Assembly (NCBI GenBank): GCA_002402635.1
Contig: DHGE01000126.1
Location: 1-64,000 of the forward strand
Origin: Deferribacterales bacterium UBA4806
Lineage (GTDB): Bacteria > Chrysiogenota > Deferribacteres > Deferribacterales > UBA228
Direction: 5' to 3'
DNA length: 64,000 bases
Positions 24,270 to 32,047 of this stretch are shown here, piece by piece. Under the pieces are notes generated by a model. That model had not been told where the DNA came from, did not search any database, and saw only the letters and a program-made list of their open reading frames with translations. Each line of letters begins with the position of its first letter. The stretch's first letter is position 1. Both the position numbers and the translations under genes were made by a program.

Positions 24270-25805
24270 TCACCAATAACTCCCTAATATAGCTCTACCC
24301 ATCTGTAACCGTTGAAGAACTGTAACAGGACGAGATATATCAAAATCAGAATCACGGATTACAATAGGGTTAATTCTCATAAGCCCTATTCTTTTTTCCT
24401 CCGGTGTTTGATTTAATCCAAAAATTGCTGTAGCGTGAGCCATTTTTCTTTTATCCTCACTAAAATCCTCCATAGTTAACAATTCTTTTTCATACCCAGC
24501 CGCTTTTATCTGTGTTACAGTGATAACTAAACAATTATATTCCTGGGATAAATTTCTTAACCTCTGCCAAATTCTATTTTGCTGGTGTCTAAAATCTAAT
24601 CGAATAATATCCGAATCAGGAGCCAATATATCCACATAATCTATAATAATAACATCAGGTTCAAACCCATCTTCTTTTTTCCAAGCAGACAAATAAGATT
24701 TAATATCCCTAACTGACAATGTTTCATTAGCGTGAGTACTCATACGGAAGGAAGCATTATACTTTTTCCCAAATTCCCTTAAATATCTATATGCCTCTTC
24801 CCAAATTAATGGAGATACTTCTTTCTTGTAAACCAACCAAGGACTTCCTTTCAATTCTCTACAGTTATGACAAGGTTGATACTCCGGATAATCCCTAGCT
24901 AACTTAACTAAATTATCGTATGTAATTTCCCTTTTATTTTTAAGGATTGCTCCATGTTCACACTCTCTTTCTTTTTTATTACATTTATCCATTTGATTAT
25001 TTAAACAATCCACGGTAGGCACCCACATAGGTTGGCAATACCTTTCCTGGTCTGACCTACCTGCTAAATAAATTGCAAAACGTCTTAATTGTTGAAGTTC
25101 CGTCATATCCCCAGCTTGAAAAAAGGCTACCCTATTCCCGCATCTAACTGCTCTAAAAGCAATATCAATTAAGGTGAAAGTTTTTCCAATTTTTTCTCTA
25201 CCCATCATTGCTACAAACCCACCTCTAATCATTTCTGAATTCCAAAACTGCCCTATCGCTTTCGGAAAAAGGATTAAAGGTTGTTCTCTTTCTGTAAATG
25301 CTTTCTTAATTTTTTCCTTAACCTGTCTAGAAAATGGGTCTATAGTGGTAGCATCTTCTTTTATCAATGGAGCATATTTTGTAAGTATCTCAGCAGTAGT
25401 CTCCAAATTTCCTTTTCTTAATTCAAATTCCGCATCTTCCAATATGAGTTTAGTATGCCTTTCCTCAAAATACTTTTTAGCTAAATCCACCTTATATTTA
25501 TCCGGTTCTGTTTTAGCATATTCCTCAGATAAGCTACCTAAAATCTCTTCAATCCATTCACCCTTTTCCTTAGACAATCCTGCCTTTAGTTTTTCAATAT
25601 AAATATTCTCAATATCCTTCCCCGGAGCTTTATTGTATTCATCGAAATATTCTACACACCAGCTAGTTAACATCTTTGCAGTATCTGATTCCATCCACTT
25701 GGGACTCCATAACTTACGTATTTGGTGAAGATATTCGGTAGAAGTTATCATCCCAATAACTATCTGTCTTTCAATAAATTCGCTGGTATTTTCTATCTCA
25801 CTCAT
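24270..25805 (-). CDS. DnaB-like replicative helicase with inserted cysteine-rich segment
   Basis: A RecA-fold helicase of the DnaB family (511 aa). Walker A is MMGREKIGKTFTL (residues ~200-212). Walker B is VIIIDYVDIL (~381-390). VTQIKAAGYEKE and a C-terminal arginine-finger-like region follow. The N-terminal ~150 residues match the helical DnaB N-domain in size. Between the Walker motifs lies an unusual insertion (residues ~260-325) with cysteines in CLNNQMDKCNKKEREC and CHNC, likely to bind zinc. It works with the loader (25864-26514), initiator and primase encoded upstream. Confidence 0.87.
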   Translation of the reverse strand: MSEIENTSEFIERQIVIGMITSTEYLHQIRKLWSPKWMESDTAKMLTSWCVEYFDEYNKAPGKDIENIYIEKLKAGLSKEKGEWIEEILGSLSEEYAKTEPDKYKVDLAKKYFEERHTKLILEDAEFELRKGNLETTAEILTKYAPLIKEDATTIDPFSRQVKEKIKKAFTEREQPLILFPKAIGQFWNSEMIRGGFVAMMGREKIGKTFTLIDIAFRAVRCGNRVAFFQAGDMTELQQLRRFAIYLAGRSDQERYCQPMWVPTVDCLNNQMDKCNKKERECEHGAILKNKREITYDNLVKLARDYPEYQPCHNCRELKGSPWLVYKKEVSPLIWEEAYRYLREFGKKYNASFRMSTHANETLSVRDIKSYLSAWKKEDGFEPDVIIIDYVDILAPDSDIIRLDFRHQQNRIWQRLRNLSQEYNCLVITVTQIKAAGYEKELLTMEDFSEDKRKMAHATAIFGLNQTPEEKRIGLMRINPIVIRDSDFDISRPVTVLQRLQMGRAILGSYW

Positions 25806-25819
25806 TTTTTATCTCCCTA

Positions 25820-25857
25820 TAATATATTATAACCAAAATCTCATTTTCATTTAAGAT
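25820..25857 (-). promoter_or_regulatory. Phage-type promoter (TTAAAT-N17-TATAAT), copy 4
   Basis: Minus-strand -35 TTAAAT at 25854-25849, followed by GAAAA, and -10 TATAAT at 25831-25826, again 17 bp apart. It is the most diverged member (C to T at the first -35 base). It sits between the helicase-loader gene and the helicase gene and reads into the helicase. Confidence 0.65.
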
Positions 25858-25863
25858 AAATTT

Positions 25864-26514
25864 TCATTTTTCTCCTTTGTATATTTCTAAACGATAATTA
25901 ACCTTATCTTTCCCTCCTATCCTTCTAACTCCTTTTTTTGTACACATTTCCATAATCCGAGATACTAACCTTTCATCTACAAATTTACCTACTAATTGTT
26001 CCAAACTAAAATTTGAAGTAAAAATAGTAGGCAACATATTATTATATCTATTATCCACTATTAAATACAAAGTAAAATAAGCCCAATCGGTAGTTAATTC
26101 TGTACCAAGGTCATCCAAAACCAATAAAGAAGCATTACTATATAAATCAATTATATCTTTTTCTATTTCCTTCTGATACTGATTAGGTATTTTATTATAA
26201 GTGCTCTTTATCTTCAATAATAAATCTGGTACTCTTGTAAATATGTATTGCTTAGCAAACCAGGGAGTTCGGTCTCCAATATACTCATAAGAATTGGGAC
26301 GTAACATTTCTCTAACGTGTGATATATCAAGCACCTTAAATAAAGATTGTGCTAAGGTAGTCGCAGCACGTATAGTTTTACCACTTCCTGAAGGGCCGTA
26401 GAAAAATAAACTCCTGTTCAAATCTGTCTCTGGGATATCAATTTCAATACCTTTTAATACAGAAATTACTCTTTCCGGCATTCCTGTGAATTCTAATAAA
26501 TCTACATTTTCCAT
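25864..26514 (-). CDS. Helicase loader, DnaC/DnaI-like AAA+ ATPase
   Basis: A 216-aa AAA+ protein with Walker A FYGPSGSGKTIRAA (residues ~33-46), Walker B LLVLDDLGTELTTDW (~130-144), sensor-1 TIFTSNFSLEQL (~159-170) and a final arginine-rich segment. It loads the DnaB-like helicase encoded downstream onto DNA at the origin. It follows the initiator gene by 2 bp, matching the lambda O-P arrangement of initiator followed by loader. Confidence 0.87.
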   Translation of the reverse strand: MENVDLLEFTGMPERVISVLKGIEIDIPETDLNRSLFFYGPSGSGKTIRAATTLAQSLFKVLDISHVREMLRPNSYEYIGDRTPWFAKQYIFTRVPDLLLKIKSTYNKIPNQYQKEIEKDIIDLYSNASLLVLDDLGTELTTDWAYFTLYLIVDNRYNNMLPTIFTSNFSLEQLVGKFVDERLVSRIMEMCTKKGVRRIGGKDKVNYRLEIYKGEK

Positions 26515-26516
26515 AA

Positions 26517-27842
26517 CTAATCCTCCTTTTCTTTTTCTTTATTTTTATATTTTCGTTCTTGTTCCTCTTGATATTGTAAAGCTATTTCATCTGCTCCTTC
26601 ACAAATACCAAATATTCCTGTTCGATTAGAACCTCTAACTTGAATATTTATTTGCTCCTTTTGTATTTGCATAGACTTCCTAATCCTCATATAATATTCC
26701 CGGAACTCTTTTGCGTCCATTACTGATTTTACTTTTGAATAATCATAATTTTTTACATACCATTCTAAAATCTCATTAATTTCCTGTTCACTCCTTCCAT
26801 TTTCTTCACTTAAAATCTGAAATTCCTTTGCCCAATCTAGTCTTTTATTTGGTGGTAAAGTTATCTTTATAGCTTTAGACAAAGTTTCTGCCATTTCTAA
26901 GTATTTTTTAGGTAGTTGTTTTTTATTAGCCTCAAACAAAAAATAACTAAATCCCCCACCTTTAGCAAAATTGTTCCATAAAGTGCTATCCAATGATAAT
27001 CTTTGATTTTCATTTTTTACAATGGTGTAAAGAACTCTTTTTATTTCTGATATACTCCAAGTTTTAAATAAAAGTTCATCAGGGATATTATATTTTTTAC
27101 AAAAATTCTCTAAACTTTTTGCGGGCATATTATTTTTGTTACAAATGACTGGTCTTCCATTCATCAGGTTTTCTATCATTGTATAAATTCTTTTGTAAAC
27201 TTTAGTGGTGGAGTCTTTATGTTTCGTAGTACCAGTGAGATTGTTCCAAAAATTTAAAATTTTTTGTACATCTGAACTGTAACGTTCCGTAGGAACGTAA
27301 GATACTTTAGTATCTATATTTTTTATATCTAATTCTTTATTATCTAATTTATTATTATCTATATTATTTAAGGTTTTGCTTAACCCCCCCTTTAAGGTTT
27401 CGCTTAACCCCTCCTTAAGATTATCCTTAATAGGTATTAAGGTTTCACTTAACCCCCCTTTAGATAAATCTTTAAGGGTAGTTAATGTTTTTTCTAATAC
27501 CTTTTGTAATATTTTTTGATATTTTTGAGGATAGGTAGGATTAATATAAATCTTTCTAATCTGTGCTCCGTCATATCTTATCTCATATTCTATATATAGA
27601 TACTCTAATTTATATAATTTATTAATCATACTTGATATTGTTTCAGGTCTAATATTTATTAATTTACTGAGATATTTATTGCTTGCCCAGCAATACCCTT
27701 GTTCATTACTTGTTAGATTATTTAAAAATCCAAATAATATTTTTTCCGTACTTGATAATTTTTCATTAAATAAAATTTCTGCTGGGATTACAATATTAGG
27801 TAATCCCAGTGAATTTATTTTTGTATATTCTATATTTTTCAT
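26517..27842 (-). CDS. Replication initiator with winged-helix N-terminus (lambda O-like role)
   Basis: The first ~90 residues of this 441-aa protein are a RepA/helix-turn-helix-type winged helix (SSTEKILFGFLNNLTSNEQG, then YLSKLINIRPETISSMINKL). A linker (residues ~120-190) is built from short repeats GLSETL/GLSKTL and Asn/Asp-rich repeats. The C-terminal part includes a WAKEFQILSEENGRSEQEIN helical module (~345-385) that recurs in the next upstream gene. The linker is encoded by direct repeats that look like replication iterons and an AT-rich melting region. As in lambda O, the protein probably binds its own gene as origin and hands over to the loader gene 2 bp downstream. Confidence 0.75.
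   Translation of the reverse strand: MKNIEYTKINSLGLPNIVIPAEILFNEKLSSTEKILFGFLNNLTSNEQGYCWASNKYLSKLINIRPETISSMINKLYKLEYLYIEYEIRYDGAQIRKIYINPTYPQKYQKILQKVLEKTLTTLKDLSKGGLSETLIPIKDNLKEGLSETLKGGLSKTLNNIDNNKLDNKELDIKNIDTKVSYVPTERYSSDVQKILNFWNNLTGTTKHKDSTTKVYKRIYTMIENLMNGRPVICNKNNMPAKSLENFCKKYNIPDELLFKTWSISEIKRVLYTIVKNENQRLSLDSTLWNNFAKGGGFSYFLFEANKKQLPKKYLEMAETLSKAIKITLPPNKRLDWAKEFQILSEENGRSEQEINEILEWYVKNYDYSKVKSVMDAKEFREYYMRIRKSMQIQKEQINIQVRGSNRTGIFGICEGADEIALQYQEEQERKYKNKEKEKED
27282..27459. other. Candidate replication origin inside the initiator gene
   Basis: Three elements lie side by side. (a) A perfect 7-bp inverted repeat ACGTTCC-GTA-GGAACGT at 27282-27298. (b) An AT-rich tract 27301-27366 with only 8 G/C in 66 bp, containing TATCTA at 27311, 27326, 27341 and 27356, exactly every 15 bp. 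(c) 24-bp repeats at 27367-27390, 27391-27414 and 27436-27459, each with the dyad TTAAG-N6-CTTAA followed by a C-rich run, plus a degenerate 21-bp unit between the last two. Iterons beside a melting region within an initiator gene are the lambda-type origin arrangement. Confidence 0.68.
27367..27459. repeat. 24-bp iteron-like direct repeats
   Basis: Repeat units TTTAAGGTTTTGCTTAACCC, TTTAAGGTTTCGCTTAACCC and ATTAAGGTTTCACTTAACCC (first 20 of 24 bases). The first two are directly abutted and the third is set off by 21 bp. The period is a multiple of three, so the reading frame is kept and the repeats encode GLSETL-like peptides. Confidence 0.85.
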
Positions 27843-27864
27843 CTCATACCTCCTTCGGGATTTA

Positions 27865-28257
27865 TTAATATAAATCTTTTCTAAAATTTTTAAAATACTT
27901 TTTATTCTCTTTTTTCATTATATTCTCTAAACTCGTGAATTTCAATCGAAAAAATCTCCCGGACTCTATTAGTGGTATATTTTCTTTTTCTATGTTATTC
28001 CAATACCAATCTAATACTGCTTGAACTCGTTCTGTACTTACATTATTATATTCCACTAATTTCTTTATTTCATATGTCCATTGGCAAATCTGATAAGGAG
28101 TAATTTTTATATTTTTTTTAATTTGTAGGATAGTGGCTAGTTCGTAGGCCAATAAAAAATAATCATCATTGTTAATAATACACTTTTTTTGAAAAAAATC
28201 AACTCCAAAAAATTGATTATTGTAATTTCTAGTATTACTATAATTATTTGTTTGCAT
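27865..28257 (-). CDS. Helical protein sharing a module with the replication initiator (130 aa)
   Basis: Function unknown. Residues ~60-118 (WTYEIKKLVEYNNVSTERVQ, VLDWYWNN, SGRFFRLKF) parallel the initiator's C-terminal segment (WAKEFQILSEENGRSEQEIN, ILEWYVKN, KEFREYYMRI). The two neighbouring genes therefore appear to share a domain. Such small proteins sit next to DnaD-like or initiator genes in many phages. It lies 22 bp upstream of the initiator and 1 bp after the ParB/three-Cys gene. It may modulate initiation, which is inference. Confidence 0.6.
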   Translation of the reverse strand: MQTNNYSNTRNYNNQFFGVDFFQKKCIINNDDYFLLAYELATILQIKKNIKITPYQICQWTYEIKKLVEYNNVSTERVQAVLDWYWNNIEKENIPLIESGRFFRLKFTSLENIMKKENKKYFKNFRKDLY

Positions 28258-28258
28258 T

Positions 28259-29542
28259 CTACACCCCTATTATTATTTCTGGATATTCTTTACTTCTAAC
28301 TGTCAGGTTAGGTTTCATGAAAAGTGGAATATTGAATTCATTACATTGTATAATCAGAGATTTAACCCATTTCCATTCTGGTTGACCTTCTGACATCCCA
28401 GTTGACCTAGACCTTCCTCCTACAATTAGCCACTCGATAGGTGGATTTTTTGGAAGTACTATATGTTCCATTAAAGGTTCACATGAAATAAATCTGGTAG
28501 GATGATTTATTTGTTCGAAAATTTCTAAGGCAAGATTCATTCTTTTTTGAGTATCTGCCGTAGCCCCTAACCAGCAAGTTTCTGGCCACCTGAATTCTAA
28601 ATAACGTTTAGGATTTTTAGTAAGAATAATGCAATTCCATTGAGGAGATTTTTTCATACTTTCTATCACCTGTTCAATCCACTCTTTCTTTACCCAATCA
28701 CCAAGCATATCTCCCATAGACACTGTAAAAACATTGTGAATACCAGATTCATTTTTCCTGTTTTCTGGTATTTTTGTGTTTTCTGGAGCTGATAATCTTT
28801 TAGGATAGAAATGAGGTTCAAATCCATGAGGATAAAAACGATTAGCTATATCTCGAGCGTAACAGTAGGGGCATCCGTGTTTACATCCTGTAATGGGATT
28901 CCATGTCCACTTTGCCCAGTCGATATTTTCATTGGTAGTATTAAAAGTAGGTTTTTCAACTTCTTTTCTTTCCTTTTTTTCTTTTCTAAGTTCTCCTGCC
29001 GCTTTATCAATGGAGATTTCTCCTACGATAACTTTGTTTTTTATTTCTTCATTATCTGAATCCAATATTGTTCTGGCATTACTAACGGTGGAGGAACCTA
29101 CTCCTAATATTTCAGCAGTTTTTTTATGGGAAGGTTCTTTTTGTTCTTGAATCAAATTTTTGGTACCAAAAATTTGATTTTTAAATTCTTTACTTTTACG
29201 GTCACCACCTCTTTTCTGTCTTTTATCCAAGGCTTCAATACATCTTAATATTTCTGCCTGGGTGAGATTTCTACGATTTCTTTGATTATGAATAGCATAC
29301 TCTAAGGCATGTCTTTCGGACTTAAATTCGTATTGTACCACCGGTATATCTTTTATCCCTGCTTGTTTTGCCGCTTCAAGTCTGGTATGCCCATCAATTA
29401 CAATGTTTCCCCATAAAACAATTGGTAATGCTTCATCATACCCTTGTTCTTCCATATTTTCTTTTATAGCTTGTAAAATAGCATCATTTATATCAAATAT
29501 GGAATTAAAAGGTTCCTGTGTTTTGATTTCATCAATTTTCAT
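28259..29542 (-). CDS. ParB-like domain fused to three-Cys-motif (Gp37/Gp68, DUF5131-like) radical-SAM-type protein
   Basis: The N-terminal ~110 residues of this 427-aa protein are a ParB/Srx-type nuclease-like domain (LPIVLWGNIVIDGHTRLEAA, with the GHTR motif). A KorB/HTH-like helix region reaches ~190. From ~207 it is a Gp37/Gp68-family protein: INWAKWTWNPITGCKHGCPY with Cys221, Cys225 and Cys228 in a CxxxCxxC radical-SAM-like pattern, then the late motifs FISCEPLMEH and WLIVGGRS. The family's reaction is unknown. It is known to occur paired with TcmP, which is exactly the neighbouring gene here, overlapping by 11 bp. The ParB fusion suggests DNA targeting. Confidence 0.82.
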   Translation of the reverse strand: MKIDEIKTQEPFNSIFDINDAILQAIKENMEEQGYDEALPIVLWGNIVIDGHTRLEAAKQAGIKDIPVVQYEFKSERHALEYAIHNQRNRRNLTQAEILRCIEALDKRQKRGGDRKSKEFKNQIFGTKNLIQEQKEPSHKKTAEILGVGSSTVSNARTILDSDNEEIKNKVIVGEISIDKAAGELRKEKKERKEVEKPTFNTTNENIDWAKWTWNPITGCKHGCPYCYARDIANRFYPHGFEPHFYPKRLSAPENTKIPENRKNESGIHNVFTVSMGDMLGDWVKKEWIEQVIESMKKSPQWNCIILTKNPKRYLEFRWPETCWLGATADTQKRMNLALEIFEQINHPTRFISCEPLMEHIVLPKNPPIEWLIVGGRSRSTGMSEGQPEWKWVKSLIIQCNEFNIPLFMKPNLTVRSKEYPEIIIGV

Positions 29543-30344
29543 TTTTTTCCTCCTTTTCTTTTTCTGTATAATTATATTTATATAATAATTCCTGTCCTTC
29601 CTTTGTATCTATACTGATAAATCTGAATGTTTTTATATCATACTGTTCCGTATTAGTTCCAAAAAGTAATAACCATTGGTATTTTGAATGTATTTGTAAA
29701 AGTGAGTTATCTCTAATCCATATATATTTTTTATTTAATTGGGATATAATGGAAAAAAGTGTTACTTCCTTATACTTTTTAAAGCATTCTCTTCCGCCTT
29801 TTTCATAAGCAGTGCGATTTCTTTTTATCTGTGTAGCGTTAATGTTTAGAATAATATCCATTCTAGGATTGTTTTGAATAAAAGAAATAAGGGCCTTGTA
29901 GTCTTCTAAAATGAATCCATAAGGGTCGAAATATAATAGCCCGTATCTATATTTTTTACCTCCTAAATCATATAGAACTTCTTGCATATTTCTTCTACGA
30001 AAATTTATCTCTATTTTTGTATTTTTTACCATTGGTAAAAATCTGTGATAATAATTTCTTTTTAATTCTTTCATTTCTTTTTTATCCCTTTCTATTAGGT
30101 ATAATTTCATTGGAATTTTTGTGTAAGGTAAAAGACTTTTTAAAAATATTTGAGGAGAGGTAAGATAATCAGGGTTCATATCCTTGGCAGTGCAATCTAT
30201 AAAATATAATTCATTTTCAAACCATTTATTATATTTATACTTGTTATAAATAAATATTAATTTTCTGATTTGGGTATTAATTAAATACCGTAAATCCTTT
30301 TGTTTAAAAGGTGTTATTTCTGACATTTTTTCTAATGCACTCAT
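29532..30344 (-). CDS. tcmP: Three-Cys-motif partner protein TcmP-like
   Basis: The 270-aa protein shows the TcmP pattern. Features are a Rossmann-like LYFIDCTAKD segment (residues ~46-55) in place of the usual YIDxFAG, MKLYLIERDKKEMKEL (~79-94) with the acidic end of a second strand, GLLYFDPYGF (~135-144) and DIILNINATQIKR (~162-174). This is a methyltransferase-like fold of unknown activity. It overlaps its three-Cys partner gene by 11 bp. The pair is conserved across phages and mobile elements, which argues for a joint function. The altered first motif may mean the cofactor site is degenerate. Confidence 0.72.
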   Translation of the reverse strand: MSALEKMSEITPFKQKDLRYLINTQIRKLIFIYNKYKYNKWFENELYFIDCTAKDMNPDYLTSPQIFLKSLLPYTKIPMKLYLIERDKKEMKELKRNYYHRFLPMVKNTKIEINFRRRNMQEVLYDLGGKKYRYGLLYFDPYGFILEDYKALISFIQNNPRMDIILNINATQIKRNRTAYEKGGRECFKKYKEVTLFSIISQLNKKYIWIRDNSLLQIHSKYQWLLLFGTNTEQYDIKTFRFISIDTKEGQELLYKYNYTEKEKEEKNEN

Positions 30345-30353
30345 TTGTTGCCT

Positions 30354-30399
30354 CCTTATAATTTAAGGTTTTATTTGTTAATTACCTTATAATCTAAGG
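30354..30399. promoter_or_regulatory. Two spaced CCTTATAAT-type dyads before the TcmP gene
   Basis: CCTTATAATTTAAGG at 30354-30368 and CCTTATAATCTAAGG at 30385-30399 are 15-bp near-identical imperfect palindromes 31 bp apart. A third CCTTATAAT half is at 30412-30420. The first overlaps the ribosome-binding site of tcmP. Three helical turns of spacing would suit an operator bound by a dimer pair; equally they may be repeated leader sequences. Confidence 0.35.
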
Positions 30400-30421
30400 C
30401 AATTTTTTTCTCCTTATAATA

Positions 30422-31357
30422 TTATATTTTACCCATCAATTGCCTTACTATATAATCTGCTTCTTTTTGTGGCAATTCAGCAGGGTCTTCTTTCATATTT
30501 ATATTCACTCTCCAAGCTTTTATACCTCTCATTTTTAATTCCGCGGATAATTTATCAGCCTGTTGATTAGCCTGGGGTTCTCCATCGAATAGTATTGCTA
30601 CCTTTTTAAAATGGTGTGCTATTTGTTTTACTTGAGCTTGTGTATAACTTATTCCAAATATAGCAAATGAATAAATCCCTAATCTCCATACATCTGTTAT
30701 CCCTTCTACACATATACCTATTTCTCTCCATTTTTCCTGCTTTCCGTAAAGAATAGTTTGGTGTTCTATCAGCTCCCTTTCTTTTGGGCAGGCTTTGTAT
30801 CTTAATCTTGACGATTTTAATATAGAACGTCCTTGAAAAGATACTATATTTCCATTCCAATAAATGGGAGCTATAATTCTATTTTTATAATCGGAATTAT
30901 CTAATTTAGATACCGGCCCAGTCCCTAATAAATTCCATTCTTGTTCTAATTTATCTGGGTCGAAATTTCTAGAGATAAGATATTGTTTATGTGATTCTAA
31001 AAGTTTTCTACAATTCGAAGGAAATTCAAATGGTTTGGTTTTGACTATTTCTTTTTTAACTTTTTCTATGTTACTTTTTTTATTATATTCCTGTATTAGT
31101 TCCTTTATTTGTGTAAAGGATAATCCTGACAATTTAACTAGTGTTTCTACAATGGGGTGACTTCCGCACCTCCAACAATTGCTAGAGGTTAATTCTTCGG
31201 GAATACCTAAATGATATCCTTCCTCACCAGATTCACAAAAGGGACAATTTACATTACACCAACCTTTTGTAGCGTGATGATGTTCACCTTTTCTTACATA
31301 AGGAATATTAAGGTCGGATAACAATTTAGAGGCACTCATTATTCGCTCCAGAAACAA
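30422..31357 (-). CDS. DNA primase, DnaG-like (zinc ribbon plus TOPRIM)
   Basis: A short primase of 311 aa. An N-terminal CHC2-type zinc ribbon has NVNCPFCESGEEGYHLGIP and NCWRCGSHP (Cys pairs near residues 38-41 and 60-63). A TOPRIM domain follows, with GICVEGITDVWRLG (~212-225) and AILFDGEPQANQQAD (~250-264). It synthesises primers with the DnaB-like helicase (24270-25805). It lacks a helicase-interaction domain, as in minimal phage primases. It is the first gene after promoter copy 5. Confidence 0.88.
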   Translation of the reverse strand: MFLERIMSASKLLSDLNIPYVRKGEHHHATKGWCNVNCPFCESGEEGYHLGIPEELTSSNCWRCGSHPIVETLVKLSGLSFTQIKELIQEYNKKSNIEKVKKEIVKTKPFEFPSNCRKLLESHKQYLISRNFDPDKLEQEWNLLGTGPVSKLDNSDYKNRIIAPIYWNGNIVSFQGRSILKSSRLRYKACPKERELIEHQTILYGKQEKWREIGICVEGITDVWRLGIYSFAIFGISYTQAQVKQIAHHFKKVAILFDGEPQANQQADKLSAELKMRGIKAWRVNINMKEDPAELPQKEADYIVRQLMGKI

Positions 31358-31399
31358 TAAATAATTTGAAAAGAAGGTTCATTTTTTATAACCTCTATA

Positions 31400-31434
31400 T
31401 ATATTATAGTTAAAAATCACATTTCATTTAGGGC
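31400..31434 (-). promoter_or_regulatory. Phage-type promoter (CTAAAT-N17-TATAAT), copy 5
   Basis: Minus-strand -35 CTAAAT at 31431-31426, followed by GAAAT, with CC before it; -10 TATAAT at 31408-31403; ATATATAGAGG downstream. It drives the primase and following replication genes. The -35 is embedded in the 3' end of the sigma-like gene. Confidence 0.75.
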
Positions 31435-31896
31435 ATTTTTTATATTGGTGAAAGCTTTCCATATTCTACTCCAAGACCAACCTTGTTTTCTTAATTTTTT
31501 ATATATTTCACCTTTACAAACTTTGGGCAAAAATCCTACATATTCCAGAGGTGATTCCAAAATTATTTTACAAACCTCTCTTGCTTCAATTCCCATATCG
31601 TTAAGAAGTTCTGAAATTGGGGGACACCAGGGTACAGGAATTTCCATTGTTTCTCCAGTTTCTGTAATAAGAGATAAATGATTTTTTTCCTGTCTTTCTT
31701 TTACAATATAGGTTATCAACGCATTTTTAACATAGGTATAGATTAAGGTAGTTTTCTTATTACCTTTTGTTATGTCAAAATCCCGTAAAGCTTTGTAATA
31801 TGCTACCAGAGCCTCTGATAGCATATCCTCATACTCAAGGTCTGGATTTTTATTCCAGAATTTCCACACTAAATTGTTGATTAAATTTGTTTCCAT
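31417..31896 (-). CDS. Sigma-70-family-like transcription factor
   Basis: The 159-aa protein has a sigma region 2-like N-terminal part: DLEYEDMLSEALVAYYKALR (residues ~19-38), FDITKGNKKTTLIYTYVKNA (~40-59) and a basic end. The C-terminal segment KGEIYKKLRKQGWSWSRIWK (~128-147) resembles a helix-turn-helix like region 4. It is the first gene of the long leftward replication region and lies just upstream of five promoters of one non-canonical class, making it the leading candidate to read them. Short phage sigma factors of this size exist. Strong AAAGGAGG before the start. Confidence 0.7.
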   Translation of the reverse strand: METNLINNLVWKFWNKNPDLEYEDMLSEALVAYYKALRDFDITKGNKKTTLIYTYVKNALITYIVKERQEKNHLSLITETGETMEIPVPWCPPISELLNDMGIEAREVCKIILESPLEYVGFLPKVCKGEIYKKLRKQGWSWSRIWKAFTNIKNALNEM

Positions 31897-32018
31897 TTTA
31901 ATACCTCCTTTAAGTTATTATTATTATAATATATCTGATACTTATTGATTTTTTTAAAAAATTTATTATACTAATAAATAATTGTCTGTAATTTTTTGAA
32001 AAAATTATTATTTTTGCC

Positions 32019-32047
32019 CTAAATAAAAGTGAAATTTTAGTTATAAT
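32019..32047 (+). promoter_or_regulatory. Phage-type promoter, plus-strand copy 6
   Basis: CTAAAT at 32019-32024, preceded by CC, and TATAAT at 32042-32047 with 17 bp between, followed by ATATATATAGAGA. It is the only copy on the plus strand, placed in the divergent region so that the same factor would also transcribe the SNF2 operon. Its spacer begins AAAAG instead of GAAAT. Confidence 0.7.
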
